NCBI GenBank assembly: GCA_032719365.1
Contig: CM064864.1
Location: forward strand, 3,558,817 to 3,622,816
Length of the DNA stretch: 64,000 nt
Source of the DNA: Prinsepia uniflora
Lineage: Eukaryota; Streptophyta; Magnoliopsida; Rosales; Rosaceae
Direction: 5' to 3'
Part shown: positions 44,012-56,336 of the stretch, in pieces
Numbering within the stretch: position 1 is the first letter of the stretch
Layout of the letters: each line of letters starts with the position of its first letter
Translations under genes and position numbers: made by a program
The notes under the pieces: model-generated
Database searches by the model: none
What the model saw: only the letters and a program-made list of their open reading frames with translations
Told to the model about the DNA's origin: nothing

Positions 44012-46741
44012 TGACAGGACCCGTCCCTGAGGGACATCGATAACCGTGCCCGGTCCTGCTTCCTTCTGACAAGTCCACTGAAGCTCCGAAATTACTCTCA
44101 GCACTTGCCAAACAAGGGATAACCGTACCTGTGCCCACTCATGCCTCCACCTCCCCAATAGCCTCAATCATCGCGCCACGACCTGGAGGGTAAACAAAAC
44201 GAAAGGTGTGAGTGGACAAAAATCAAGTTTAGAAATACATTTATCAAAATAGTGTCTTACCCTCCAGTTTTCACAAACATGCATGCATTTCATAACTTAT
44301 AAATCAAATAATTTAGATATGAATATAATTCTCAACATCAATAAAAACACAGGATCCAGGTCCAATATAGAGTCACGTTATCCCTGCAACGCGTGAAAAT
44401 CAATAGGCTCAAGGACCGCTCAAATCCCGAGCATGCGCCGCTGTGAACACATCACCAGTCGGCAATCCGGATCTCGTGAACACATCACTTACCGATCCAT
44501 ATATAATCCAGCACATCTGATCTGAGTCAAGTCTCCCTCGGCTGCTCGACAAAGATCGTGCTACGGGACCACTTCGGGGAAAACACTTCCATCCCGAAGG
44601 CGAGCGTTTTCTCCAGGGTCCATTTCGGGGGGAAACATATTCCACACCGAAAGCCCTCATATATCATCATCATGAAAACCAGTGAAAACAGTTGCATTTA
44701 ATATCAAAACCATTTTTGAACTGGGCTTTAAGCCCAAAAACACTTTTCTCAAATCCATAACCCAATCCACGCAAACCTGCGCAATCACAATCTTATTTAT
44801 GACATAAATTCATCAAATCCAACACCAGAGTCAAAATCCGAGTCAAAATCAAGTTCAAACCCCGAGCCTTAGCTCGAAATATCAGTTTCACAGTTATCTC
44901 GAAAATCGTGCCCAAAAGCACATAAAATAATATAATATTCCAAAAATCCAAAAATCATCATATTGAAGTATCAATCATACCAAATCATTGCAAATCATAT
45001 TATAAAGCATTTAAAACATATATGCATGCATTTAGGGTAGAAAACAAAAGCCCACTCACACACCGTCCATATCGCTCACTTTCCGAGCTGCACGTTTTTT
45101 CGTAAATTCCGAACGTCATCATTCCTGTCCAAAATCATTTTCACGGGTCACTAACATCTCAATATACGTCCCATAATTTTCCCCCATTTTTTCGGGATTT
45201 AAACACGTATTTTAAACATAATATAAACCTTCGGACCCTCGAAACAATATGGAAACGGTGTCCGATTTCCTCGAAACCAGTGCCAAAATGTTCGTTACAT
45301 TAAATAGGACAAAACTCATGTTGACCTCATCTCAAAATTCCCACGCACGCGCCCCCACACGCCGCCGCAAACGGCTGCGCGTGGGTGCCACGCGCCTGCT
45401 ACAGTGCTTATGAACAGTTGTCGTTCCAACCCGTCTGACTGGTAAACGGGTCCTGTTAACCCGCAAAGTGACCTGGTCTGATCCTGCACAATTCTAGTCA
45501 ATTTCTTCAATTGATTAAGCTAAGAGGATCGTATTAACTTGAATTGAAGATCTGTAATGTCAATTGCATCACTAATTACCTCAATCTAGTCGATCAAATC
45601 TCACGGGTTCGAAGTCTGTTCATCGTCGAGTTCCTCCAACCATCATCCAACCCTTCAATTGATGAGTCACACAGCATCGTAGGCTTATGCTAAGGTCGAT
45701 TTTGAAGTCAATTTCACAAGAACTGGCCTCCAATTACTCAACCCAAGCTCGACAATTTCCGAAGTCCGCCATGTCCGTTCTAGGCCCAAACGGCACCAAT
45801 TGTCGTCGAATTTGAGTTGGTTCCATTCAAAATGATCTCAGAGGACTTAATTCAACCTCAGTTTGCAGCACCTCGAGCTAGGAAGATTAATTCGAATTTT
45901 TGAAACAATTTGAAGGGTCTCGGGTTCTTGGGTTTTTCTTCCCCTTTTCCTTTCGTTTTCCTCCCAATCTCACCCTCTCCATTCCTCTCAAATTTTCCTC
46001 TTTCATCCGTTCGTCATTGTAATCAATCAGAGAAGAAGAGATTAATGGATTTTGTGTGACAAATGTTTTTGTTTCTTACTAACTCTCTGTTTTTGTTTCT
46101 TCAGCTGCACACACCTGCACGACATAGTTTCCTTTCTCAAGTTAAATCCTCACCGCCTAATTGATTAATTTAAGCCACTAATCATCCTTTTAGAGTGACA
46201 AGTGTCACTTACTAACTAATCCACATCCAATTAGGCTGAATCAGTCACTTAAATCATTTAATATCAATTAAGATCAGCTAATTGCACCTTTAAGGACTTT
46301 GACTGCCCAAATGACCATTTTACCCTTCACGTCACAATTTACCATTTCGCCCTTGAACTTTCCAGACCCACAACTTTCTCGTCCGAACTCCGATTGATGC
46401 ATGCCGCCTGTCTACGGATTCAGCGTCTCTAGACCTACCTAACGGTACTTACGGAAAGTCCAATTACGGTCTCGATCAAAAAGTCAACAATTGGCCCCTG
46501 TTTAACCAATTTACCGAATTACCCTTTAACTTCCGAACATCATAACTTTCTCCTCGAATGTCGGAATCGGGCGTGCCACCTGTCCATGAACTCGTGACGT
46601 CCCGAACTACGTCACAGTCATCGGTCAAAGTCCGTTTGACCGCTCAAACCAAAAGTCAACCTTTCGCCCAATTCCAGGGGCAAAATCGTCATTTTCCTTC
46701 AATTTTCCAAATTTTCCTTTTCGAATTTCCGGGGCGTTACA
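44012..46741 (-). repeat. Tek-B shared LTR
   Basis: 2730 bp, on the minus strand TGTAACGCCCCGG to GGGTCCTGTCA. Left neighbour is primer site/gag, right neighbour is polypurine tract/pol, so it bounds two internal regions. Contains two U3 repeat units (about 46360-46490, 46525-46665), a decayed palindrome at about 46193 and the cassette 45059 to 44183. Confidence 0.9.
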
Positions 46742-49328
46742 ACCTTCCCCCCTTAAAGAATTTCGTCCTCGAAATTTCAATCTGTAATACCATGATAGTG
46801 ATATCCATAATCAAGTGCACGTATATGTGAACCAGAAACACAAGCACTCGCATACCTTTCTGGTTCAACCGAATCGAATGTCCGTTCCAATCAAACTTAT
46901 GGAAACTCAACAATCCAGTCTCTATCACTAGGTCAACATCGGGACATATTTCATCGTAATCCCTGCCTCACGGGCAATTATATCAAAGGTTACTAGGGAT
47001 ACGGAGTCTTGCTCAACGTCCGAGTATACACAATCGAGAAGTCATTAGTACCAGTATCATCATCCCAACCACACGTCATCCACTCATAATATGGTATAAT
47101 GGCTTATATCACCCCACAGATGCCACTAGGACATCAGGTCAATAACCTCATAAGGTTTAAGAAATCGGGAACTCATTCCCCTCATTACGTTAGTCATGCG
47201 TCGTTTATCTGGTCTCGTTTATCCTCATGGGCCTCACTGATGCCCTCATCCTGCCAACAACGAACACTCAGTACAATCATTTATATGATATCACAACTCA
47301 TACTCATGCTTTAACCTCGACTCCATCCAACATCATACACTAAGTAGATTCTGCAGTTGGATCCCAATAGTCCAACGGATCAAAATCATGTCCCACTCCA
47401 ATCCTGTGGAGTTCCATTAATAATCGGAGTTCAGTTTTTTTTTCCCTTACGTTAAATATGTCAATTCCTGACTGACTATCTCATCTCATTAGCCTTCTCA
47501 CGAATGATACCTGACCTGACAATGCAGTCATAATCTCAATGTATCCCGATCATCGTCTCATCACACATTGAGCCTTTCTGGTTATCAATCACTTGTAAGC
47601 ATGATGGTCAATACAATACTCATACATTCTTTTCCAGAGGTATGGCTTTGCATACTCGATCTATGGGTCACTATGATCGATCTCAAATCATACGAGGAAA
47701 GTACAACTTCTGAGGGTTTACCTAGCATCGTGAATCCCAGTCTTATCCCAAATCTCAAGCGACAAATCACTAGGCACACAAAATGGATTTCATCAAACAT
47801 AAATCACTGTTTCTTCCCTTGTAGTTAGTTTATTTCAGTTTTCCTTCTCAATCATGCTGACCTCCTACCAGGTCAATCACCATAATTAGCAATACATTGA
47901 TCCTTATTCAATCTTAAACAACTCATGTTTCCCATGATAGTCTTTAATCGGTTTCCATTGAACAACACATTTGGTTCTCCTAGGATTCACACGAATCCCA
48001 ACTATTCTTATCGATTCCACAACTTACGTTGGTCGACCAGACCTAGCGCTCATTCAACCCGTTCTTTCTGAGGGCATTTAATATCTCGGTCCAGGATTTT
48101 TCATGTCCTTCTGTATGTGTGAATACACCAAGTATCCGTCAATCATGGTACCATAAAACACTCAAATATAGTCAGAATATCTAACTCATCGATACACAAG
48201 CATAACCGGTCCATTTGCCTATCCGAAGGCATTATCATTGGCTACCCTTCGCCATATCAAGTCCGAATGTTCTATTTTTTTCGCTTATACTCATGACTGT
48301 TAATCATCACCCTGTTGGCCACTCTTGCGCCATAATCACATATTTCTAACAGGCCACAATTTATTAGCTCATGATGAGGGATACATATCACATACCGTTA
48401 CCATAGGAAGTTGTTTATGATCAACATGTAAGCTAGGACCGACATTCCTTTTTTTTTTCTTTTTATCCCCACTGGGTTCCCTACGACAACACTGAGCCGA
48501 ATGAACCCGTGCTTCCTAAGTCTTGTACTTGCACCTTTAGTCCGTAGGATTTCCGTCGGTACCACATACCAAAATATCCGAAAAACAATTCATATACACG
48601 ACATAATTTCCATCCTAAACTCAATCGCATCCTGGCAAAAACTCAGGATACCTCATCAGCCATCACTAGGCATCTCAGACATGAATCACATTGATCACAC
48701 TTCTGACCAGTGAACTTGAGCATCCTTCACTTGGCATCTCAAATCAACATACTCAATAAAGGTATCATGCATCATCAATCAGTCCATCCCAAGGAGTACA
48801 TCCAAATCCTTCGAGTCTAGAGGTCAGCCATTTGACTACTCACATTAGTCATTCTGGGTAGCCTCACATCGATAGGTCTACCCCCCCTTACGTCTCACCA
48901 TTTTCACTATCTTTGGTCACCTCCCTACCAAGGGTACCACCTAAATATCAGCAATGTTATCACATCCGTAGTTCTAGTTGGCTCATCGACTACTATAGCT
49001 GAACCAATCACGGACATCTCCATATCTGTCCAATATACAATCTACAAACATGGACAATCCAATGCACAATCCCAAAACATGGAAGAGTGGATAGCCCGGG
49101 ACCTACCAAAAACAACATCATGGCCATAAGTAATGTCATCACTCAAGAGGCTACTCAGGCCTCCTGCTAAGTAACTGCAATCCTCGGGCATGTGGTCCCA
49201 ATCTGACCACGCCCTCTACGGTCCATCACGGGCCTACCAATTGTTCCCTTGCTTATCACATCACCATTTCATGCAGGGCCCAATCCCAGCTCCATTGCAC
49301 TACAACTGGCGGCATCTCACTTATCTCA
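46742..49328 (-). pseudogene. Tek-B decayed pol, protease and gag C-terminus
   Basis: Begins with a polypurine tract (revcomp of 46743-46756) and a decayed GAAATTTC repeat, then heavily mutated chromovirus internal sequence with no long frame. Recognisable islands by comparison with Tek-A are: RT near 48190-48260 (the PFGLTNAP region) and 48460-48560 (SPWG region, MNPCFLSLV in place of RPSVSP text); protease near 48780-48825 (DSKDLDVLLGMD on the minus strand); and the gag/protease linker near 49140-49215. Integrase sequence between 46780 and 48060 is barely recognisable. The segment is shorter than in Tek-A (about 2.6 kb for what should be 4 kb), so deletions as well as substitutions have occurred. 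Confidence 0.7.
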
Positions 49329-49812
49329 TGTAACACCCCGGAAATTCAAGGATTTTAATATTGTAAATTAATGTTTGAATTGACGCTTTTACCCTTGAGT
49401 TGGGTATGGCCAATTGTTGACTTTTTGATTTATAAATTAAATGGACTTTGACCTATGATCGTGACGTAGTTCGGGACGTCACGAGTTCATAGACAGGTGG
49501 CACGTCCATTTCGGACGATCAGGGAAAAAGTTATGACTATCGGAAGTTCAGGGGCATTACCGTAATTTGGACATTTGGGGGTGGAAATGTTGACTTTTCT
49601 CTTGGAAAATAATTTTCAGTTGACTCAAGGACCGTTGGGTAGGTCTCGACGTCCTGAGTCCGTAGACAGGCGGCACGCTGAAATCGAACTTCGTACGAGG
49701 AAGTTATGGTCACGGAAGTATTTCGCATTTAACCGAACCAACCGAGAACCGGATTAAAATAATATTTTATTAATGGGATCTGATTACTTTATTCAACTCA
49801 ATCTGGACCCTT

Positions 49813-49838
49813 GGATGAGTGACAAGTGTCACTCATCC
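49813..49838. promoter_or_regulatory. 26-bp perfect palindrome in Tek-C LTR
   Basis: GGATGAGTGACA, two central bases AG, then its exact reverse complement. Repeated at 60121-60146 in the 3' LTR, 27102-27127 and 34453-34478 in Tek-E, 10641-10666 and 17496-17521 in Tek-D, and partly near 46193 in Tek-B. Located upstream of the probable promoter. Confidence 0.85.
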
Positions 49839-49969
49839 CCTACATTCTCCAAAACAAGGATCTGTGTTGGCCAATAGGTTAGTTTATTATTTTATTTTCC
49901 TCAAATCCTCACTATTGAATCTTAAATCTGATGGAATCCTGGCCCTTGATTTAAGTTCCTATTGTGTTT

Positions 49970-49975
49970 TATAAA
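49970..49975 (+). promoter_or_regulatory. probable TATA box of Tek-C LTR
   Basis: TGTTTTATAAACCCAGGAG, 640 bases into the LTR, followed by an A/C-rich potential start region near 50000. The same is at 60278-60283 in the 3' LTR. Confidence 0.5.
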
Positions 49976-50675
49976 CCCAGGAGACATTACACCTACATTG
50001 TTCATTCTCTCAAACTGTGAGCACGGCTACCCCTTCGAACAAACACTCCAGCACCTCACCTCTCAACCTCACCCTCACGGCAACACCTGGCGGCCAACTG
50101 CCACCCCCAGACGCCGGCCACCACTCCACGGCCACCCTGCACGGCCGGTTTTCTCCCAGACCCGAGAAGGAAACCCGAACAACCCAAGTCACCAAACCAT
50201 CCAAACCTTCACTCTGGGACTCGAACCAACATACGGTTGGGTTCACTGTGATGGCAGGACGACCCAGAGCTGGACTGGACGACGTACGGCGGCGACACGG
50301 CGGCGGTAGGTCGAAAAACCCGAGAGACCCGATTTTCTTCCCTGCTTTGAAACGACCGTTTTTGACGTTGAATTTGTTTGGTTGCTTCTAAGACACACTT
50401 AAGGGACCCAGACGACCAATTTGAACCAAGGTTCGCGGCTGGAAGCTTGACGACTCGCCGGAGAAGACGAACCAGAGCCGGCAGCCGGTTTCCTGTCGAT
50501 TTTCAGGTAGATTTTTGAACCTAGAAACTAGTTTTGAGTCCACAGAACCATAGAACACATTGTGACGAGTTCATAGGAACAAATCCCATCAGAAATGGTG
50601 GTCGGGTTGATGAGAACTAATCGGGTCGAACTGTGGGTCTGCGGTGACCCGGTTCTCAGACCCGGTTACTGTAGC

Positions 50676-50822
50676 TGATGATGTCATCATACTGACGTCA
50701 GCAGTGACGTCAAGATGACGTCATCATGGTAGAATTCAGTCAGACCAGGGACCAATGGACTGCTGACACGTGTCCTCTGACACTGTCAATGATGACGTCA
50801 TGCTGACGTCAGCAGTACTGTA
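50676..50822. promoter_or_regulatory. TGACGTCA cluster, Tek-C 5' LTR
   Basis: Five copies of the palindrome TGACGTCA (one ending CAAG) within about 150 bp, with a CACGTGTC between. Consensus for TGA/CRE-type bZIP proteins. Confidence 0.6.
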
Positions 50823-51122
50823 GCACAGTTGACCAGATGGTTGACTAGGCGCGTGGGGGCGCGTGTGAATAGTAATTTTGGTGGGACCACCACCATTCTT
50901 TAGGTTTCGACGATCCGGATCCAATGGCGGTGGTTTCGGGTCGATCGGAGATCATTAAGTTGGTCAAAATGAGAGTTATTGCCTTGGAAAGTGCGTTCGG
51001 GCGGCTTATCCGGACCAGTTTCGGTCTAGGGTTTCATGGTTAAATGTTAGGGGTTTGTATTTATCCTTACGTATACTTTGGATGTGACAGGAATTTTGTA
51101 ATTGTACCAGATCGAGGGTAAA

Positions 51123-54100
51123 TGTCAGGACCCACCCCGGTTTCACCCCGAAACCCGAGGTAAATCCCGCTCCCGTCTGACTCCCCGACACAACACCTAA
51201 GGAACACTTACTCGAACCCAGTCAAACGCAGGAGTAATTAGACACAATATCCCGAAGGTAGCATTTACAGAGCATAGTACGAACATACAAGGAAAATAAA
51301 AACGCACACGGAAGCCTTTACTCTACTCTGGGAACTCTCACGTCACTTCTATGCCTTGGACACTGCCTCGACGTCAAGACCCCGCGCTCGCTCCACAACC
51401 TAGAGGGCAATGAAAACAGAAAATGTGAGTGGACCAGAAAGTACAAAAAGTTCAAAACCATTTTATAAGAAAACCGAGTTTAAACCCTCCGTTTTGAAAC
51501 CACATGCATAACCAACAGTTATAAACACAGTTCTAAAATAATCGTTCTTAAACATCATAAGAAACAGAAACACTATAAAATATCATAGGAAACCATAACA
51601 TGAGTATCAGAAACCGTATCACAACCATAACCACCAAATTATCATTTTCCCGATCAAACCTGCTGGATCTATCCGAGTCTTTAAACTCCCGAGTCTTTAA
51701 ACTCAATCCAGGCCTTAATCATATCCGAGTCTTTAAACTCCCGAGTCTTTAAACTCAAAGGCCTACGGGGGAAATCAATATATATCCGAGTCTTTAAACT
51801 CCCGAGTCTTTAAACTCAATCCGGGTCTTTAAACCCAATATCCAGATCCAGCAAATCCAATCCCAAAACCATTTGAAAACCATTTACCAAATCCTCATCC
51901 AAACCCGAATCCGAAATCACTGGTCCGATGCTCTCCCGGCATCTAGAACCGTCATTCCGAACCCAAATCCGGAGTCCACTTTCCAATCTTAAAACCAAAT
52001 TCCGATTAGTGAAATCCGATTCTAAAATCGAAAACTTTGATCATCAAAATCATGCTCCAAAATCCACTTATAACCATTGAAAACCCTTGATCATTTGAAA
52101 TCCCAAACTCATCATATATATTCCAAAAACCAACCATTCCTCGTAAAACGTGCTAAATACCACTTTCCTCGAAAAACGTGTAAAAATGCAAAACCGACTA
52201 AACATATTCGATAAACATAAAATCATGATTAAAACGATAAAACAATTATAGAAAACAGTTATGCATGCTCGAGTTTAGAGAAAGGGTCCACTCACAGTAC
52301 TGAGCCCTACTCGCGTCCCGAACGTCCAGCCCGTTCCTCGGCTTCCTCGGGAAATCCCGATCCTGTCAAACACCGTCAACTTACGTCACTAATACATCTA
52401 CCAACACTCTCCTAAATTCCCTCAAAAATCCCCGAACCGAAGACTTAAAACCCCGGGACCCTACACATTCACCCTCGCGGAACTACACTCAAACGACTTC
52501 CGATTGACTCGAAACCAATTCCATTGAACTCACCATGACTCCTAGACCAAAAACTATGTTGACCGTTTTTCCCAGAACCGCCGCACGCGCCTCCACGCGC
52601 CGCCCAAAGTGGCTGCGCGTGGCCCTCACGCGCCAGCTACAGTGCACCGTCAACCTTGGGCAAACCCGGTTCGCACCAGTGGTCTGGACCCTGAACCGGC
52701 GAGAGCGGTTCTCCTCATTCCGTCCACCAAAACGACTCCTCTCTTCTCCAGCAGCATCGTCCCGTCCTAGGCTACCCCTTCCCGTGTGTCACTCACCTCG
52801 ATTCACCCTAAAACTCGTCGACTCAACCTTGAACAAAAACCCGTACACTGCCCTGTTTCTTACTCCGGCCACCCACGACTTCCCCCTTCACGGAGGCTAC
52901 ACCAACCTCTTCCCTGGACTTCTCTAAACCTAACCCAGCTAACCTGAACCGTCGACTCACTCCCCAACTGCACAACTTGCCGTTCGAACCTCACGGCTAA
53001 AACAGAGCACACAAGTGCACTCCGTCGTACCGGCCGCCCCTGTGCACAACCCATCACGGCAGCACACTCAACCCGTTCCTAGGACCCTCAGGAGCCTCAC
53101 CCTAACCTCCAACTCCCTCGACTCTAGCCCTAGACTCACGACTTTCACATTGAAGTTCAATGGAAAACAGAGTACCGAATCGGAGATGAGGAAATTACCT
53201 GCCTCCTGCTGCCACCGTGAGCTCCTCCGGTAGTGGTTGACTCTTCGCAACCCGCACGACACCACCACGGACTCAATTGCCCCGTACATGGCTACCACCG
53301 CCACAATTCTCACAATTCCTTCCTGTTTCCTCCCTGATTTTCCCGCAGCTCTCGACACCCTCACATACGGCCACCACACCGTCAACCTCTCTCACTGCTT
53401 CCCTCTCACTCTCTGATCATCCTCAGACACTCACCATTCATCAACACACACACCACCGCCCTCAATTTCCTTCACGACCTCCCTCTGTTTTCTGAACCAG
53501 CATCACACAACACGGGTGCACCCCAATTATTTGGGCCGTGCACACACTCGAACTCACCAGAAGCCACTACACACCTGCCATGTGTCACCATCCCTACATC
53601 CTTTATCCCACCTGGCCTAATCCCAGCCGTCCATTCCTTCTTCTGTGCACAAATCCCAATGTGCCAAAATGACCAAAATACCCTTCTTTTTAACTTATAT
53701 TTACGTTTTAACCAAAACTTCCTAGACCCGTAACTCTCACCCCGTAAGTCCGATGAATACGTGCCGCCTGTCATCGAACTCAGGACGACGGAATCTATCT
53801 AACCATCCTAGGACAACCTACCAAAACTCGATTATTCAAAAAGTCAACTTTTCCCCCTATTTTACCCAAATTACGGTTAAGCCCTCAACCTTCCGAACAT
53901 CACAACTTCCTCCTCGGATGTCGGAATCGGGCGTGCCACCTGCCTACGGATTCGTGACGTCCTCAACCACGTCCTGGTCACTGGTCAACTCCCATTTGAC
54001 CACCCGAAATAAAAGTCAACATTTCTGCCCGACCCAGGGGCAAAATCGTCATTCTAAGTTCCCGGACCCCTCGGGACCACCTAACCCCTGTTTAACCTTA

Positions 54101-54154
54101 CTAATCACACCTTAATCACTCTACTAATCCCAATTCTCGGGACGGGTTGTTACA
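51123..54154 (-). repeat. Tek-F solo LTR in Tek-C 5' LTR, target duplication GTAAA
   Basis: 3032 bp, plus strand TGTCAGGACCCACC to GACGGGTTGTTACA, with GTAAA at 51118-51122 and 54155-54159; empty site at 61449-61453 in the 3' LTR. Opposite orientation to the Tek-F copy at 35188. Contains the cassette 52295 to 51400 and a GAGTCTTTAAACTC array (51673-51836). Confidence 0.97.
51673..51836. repeat. GAGTCTTTAAACTC repeat array (Tek-F, second copy)
   Basis: Six copies of the near-palindrome plus one GGGTCTTTAAACCC, inside the cassette. Confidence 0.9.
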
Positions 54155-55127
54155 GTAAACGCTCGGTTTTCAGCAGGACTGTACTGTGAGTGGGCCATTT
54201 TCTTAAACCCTTGCGTGCATAAATGTTTTCTGGTTTATTATACTTATTCACATGCTAAAAACAATTATGGTTTTGAGGATATGGAAAATATGGTTATGGC
54301 ACGTTTCACGGTATTTGGGCTTGAGACCCGTTTGATGGAACTTAATGATTGATTCGAATTTTATCTAGGTATATATATGCCTTGCATGTGGATATCAATA
54401 AAATGTATTTGGTACCGCACTGTATAGATCCTTCCATATTATATTGTCTCCTCCGGATGAGGTACCCCGGAGAGGTCACGGACGTCTAGAACGTCCAGCG
54501 TCTATGATGCTAAGCATCGGGGATGTTGTACCCGAACGGGGTTCGGGGATTGAACTCGGAAATTGAGACCCGAGTGGCACGCGTAGCCTTGTGATTGTGA
54601 CCTTATTGACGTCAGGGACGTCAGACATCAGGGATGTCGGGATTGGAGTGTATAGTGCATCATCTAAAATTATACTTATGGTTTTATATTATGCCCTATG
54701 GTTCATATTATATGATTGATGGTTTTAATTATGGATGCATGCATGTTTGGAAAACGGAGGGGTAAATTATATGTTTTACTTATCAAATGGTTTTATAAAC
54801 TTGAGTTCGGTCCACTCACCCTTAATGTTTTTTTGGTAACCCCTCCAGGTCGTGATACTGAGGTAGAGGAGGAACCTGAGGCTGAGGCATAGATCTACTT
54901 CTGCGTACCTGAACCCCTGTTGGGTGGTGTACCCGCAGGTTTACTATAGAGTCGTGCTCGCAACTTGTAATTCGGGATTTCATCCCTTGTCTGACATTCG
55001 TTTAATTCGGATTTGATGTATGACTTTGATTTGGTTATTTAGGCATTTTTTGTTTTGTTGGGTGTCAGACGGGAGCAAGGCACGTCACCTTGTGGTCCCT
55101 GTGGGATCGGGGCGGGTCCTGTCAGCT

Positions 55128-55139
55128 TGGTATCAGAGC
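55128..55139 (+). other. Tek-C primer-binding site
   Basis: TGGTATCAGAGC, initiator tRNA-Met type, three bases after the LTR end. Confidence 0.93.
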
Positions 55140-55235
55140 ACTAGGTTGTGGTCAGTACTAGGTTTTGGTCAGCATGCTAGACTAGCGAATAGTACTAGTT
55201 ACTTTTCGACTTTTAAGAATATTGTTATCTGATCT

Positions 55236-56336
55236 ATGCCTCTTGACAGTTGGTTATGCCTCCTAGGAGAATTCCTCATACACGAACTGGCGAGGATCTG
55301 GAAAGGGATCCCCAAGTGGGAGAGGATCTTCTCGGTGATGCACTGCCCTCCGGGCGAACGAGTGACCTTGGCGGCCTTCTTACTGGAAGGAAGAGCCTAC
55401 CAGTGGTGGCACGGACTTGAAATGTCTGGATGGTCGGTCCATACCACTACTTGGGAAGTTTTCCGTTCCCGATTTCTGGATCAGTACTACCCGCGGTCGT
55501 TCCGCGTGGCACGGGAGACTGAGTTCCTGCGGCTGAAGCAGGGGGATATGTCCGTTGCGGACTATGAGCAAACTTTCGGGAAACTGTCCCAGTTCGCTGC
55601 ATCATTCGTGAGCACGGAGGAGGACAAATGCCAAAGGTTCGAGCTTGGACTCCGAGGGGATATCCGGGCAAGTGTGACTGATGCTACTCATACTTCACTG
55701 AGAGATATGGTCGACGCGGCGGTGCGTGTCGAGGCCAGTCTGGCGGCACACCAGACACGACAGCCTTCGGGCGAGGGGCGACGTCAGGATCGCCCACATC
55801 GTGGGCCATCAGGCCAGAAGAACAACAAGGGAGGGGGCTACAGGGGAGCACCCTCATCCTTCAATGGTCGTGGCTGGTCAGGTCGACGTGGAGGCTCTCA
55901 GGGCAGAGGATCTGGATATAACTCTGGACAGCGTTCATCTGGGAGCGGTGCTTCTGGTGGGCATTCAAACTGGCCGAGGTCTGTAACCTGTTTTGCTTGC
56001 GGAGAGGAGGGCCATTATGCCAGTGATTGCCCGCAGTTGTCCAAGAACAACGACGCTGGGGGCTCTAGTGTGGTGCAGAGCACGGCTTCCCACACTAATG
56101 GAGGTCGCGGTCAGGGAGGTGACCGTGGTGCTCGGCGTGGCGCGTGCGAGCGCGGACGGAACAGAGGGCCGAGGGCCCAAGTGTTTACAATGACCCAACA
56201 GCAGGCGAGGACTGCCCCAGGCGTGGTCACAGGTACACTACATATCTTTAACCTTCTTGTACGTGTATTGATGGATGCGGGGGCTACACATTCTTTTATT
56301 TCGAAAAGTTGTGTGATTGTGTGGTATCAGCTTTAG
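55236..56336 (+). pseudogene. Tek-C gag with protease start
   Basis: 366 codons. The gag core runs from about residue 28 (KWERIFSVMHCPPGERV) through AYQWWHGLEMSGW, RFLDQYYPRSFRVARETEF and RFELGLRGDIRASV to a Gly/Arg/Ser-rich linker (170-245). The zinc knuckle CFACGEEGHYASDC is at 252-265. The protease active site [10 protein letters not shown] is at 347-356; the frame is then lost near 56320. The usual Tekay start MPPRR occurs at 55256 in a different frame, and the stretch between it and KWERIF is shorter than in the other copies. The open frame from 55236 is therefore probably not the original start, and a deletion near 55310 is likely. Confidence 0.88.

Larger units (their letters stand above)
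49329..55124 (+). repeat. Tek-C 5' LTR (49329-51122 and 54160-55124), split by Tek-F solo LTR
   Basis: TGTAACACCCCGG to GCGGGTCCTGTCA, 2759 bp net. Carries two U3 repeat units (about 49412-49560 and 49586-49727), the palindrome 49813-49838, a TATAAA at 49970, a TGACGTCA cluster at 50676-50822 and the cassette 54186-54848 with an internal AATAAA at 54397. Confidence 0.95.

Noticed and set aside
47568..47828. Open frames in the decayed Tek-B internal region
   Set aside because: Shadow frames in degenerate integrase sequence; no motif and not conserved.
46742..49328. Tek-B internal region as a distinct non-autonomous (LARD-type) element
   Set aside because: Remnant RT and protease islands show that it is a decayed normal chromovirus rather than a non-coding element.
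50017..50391. 124-codon open frame repeated at 60325-60699
   Set aside because: It is the same LTR position in both Tek-C LTRs. Low-complexity Pro/Thr/Arg text, no known domain; it is LTR leader sequence.
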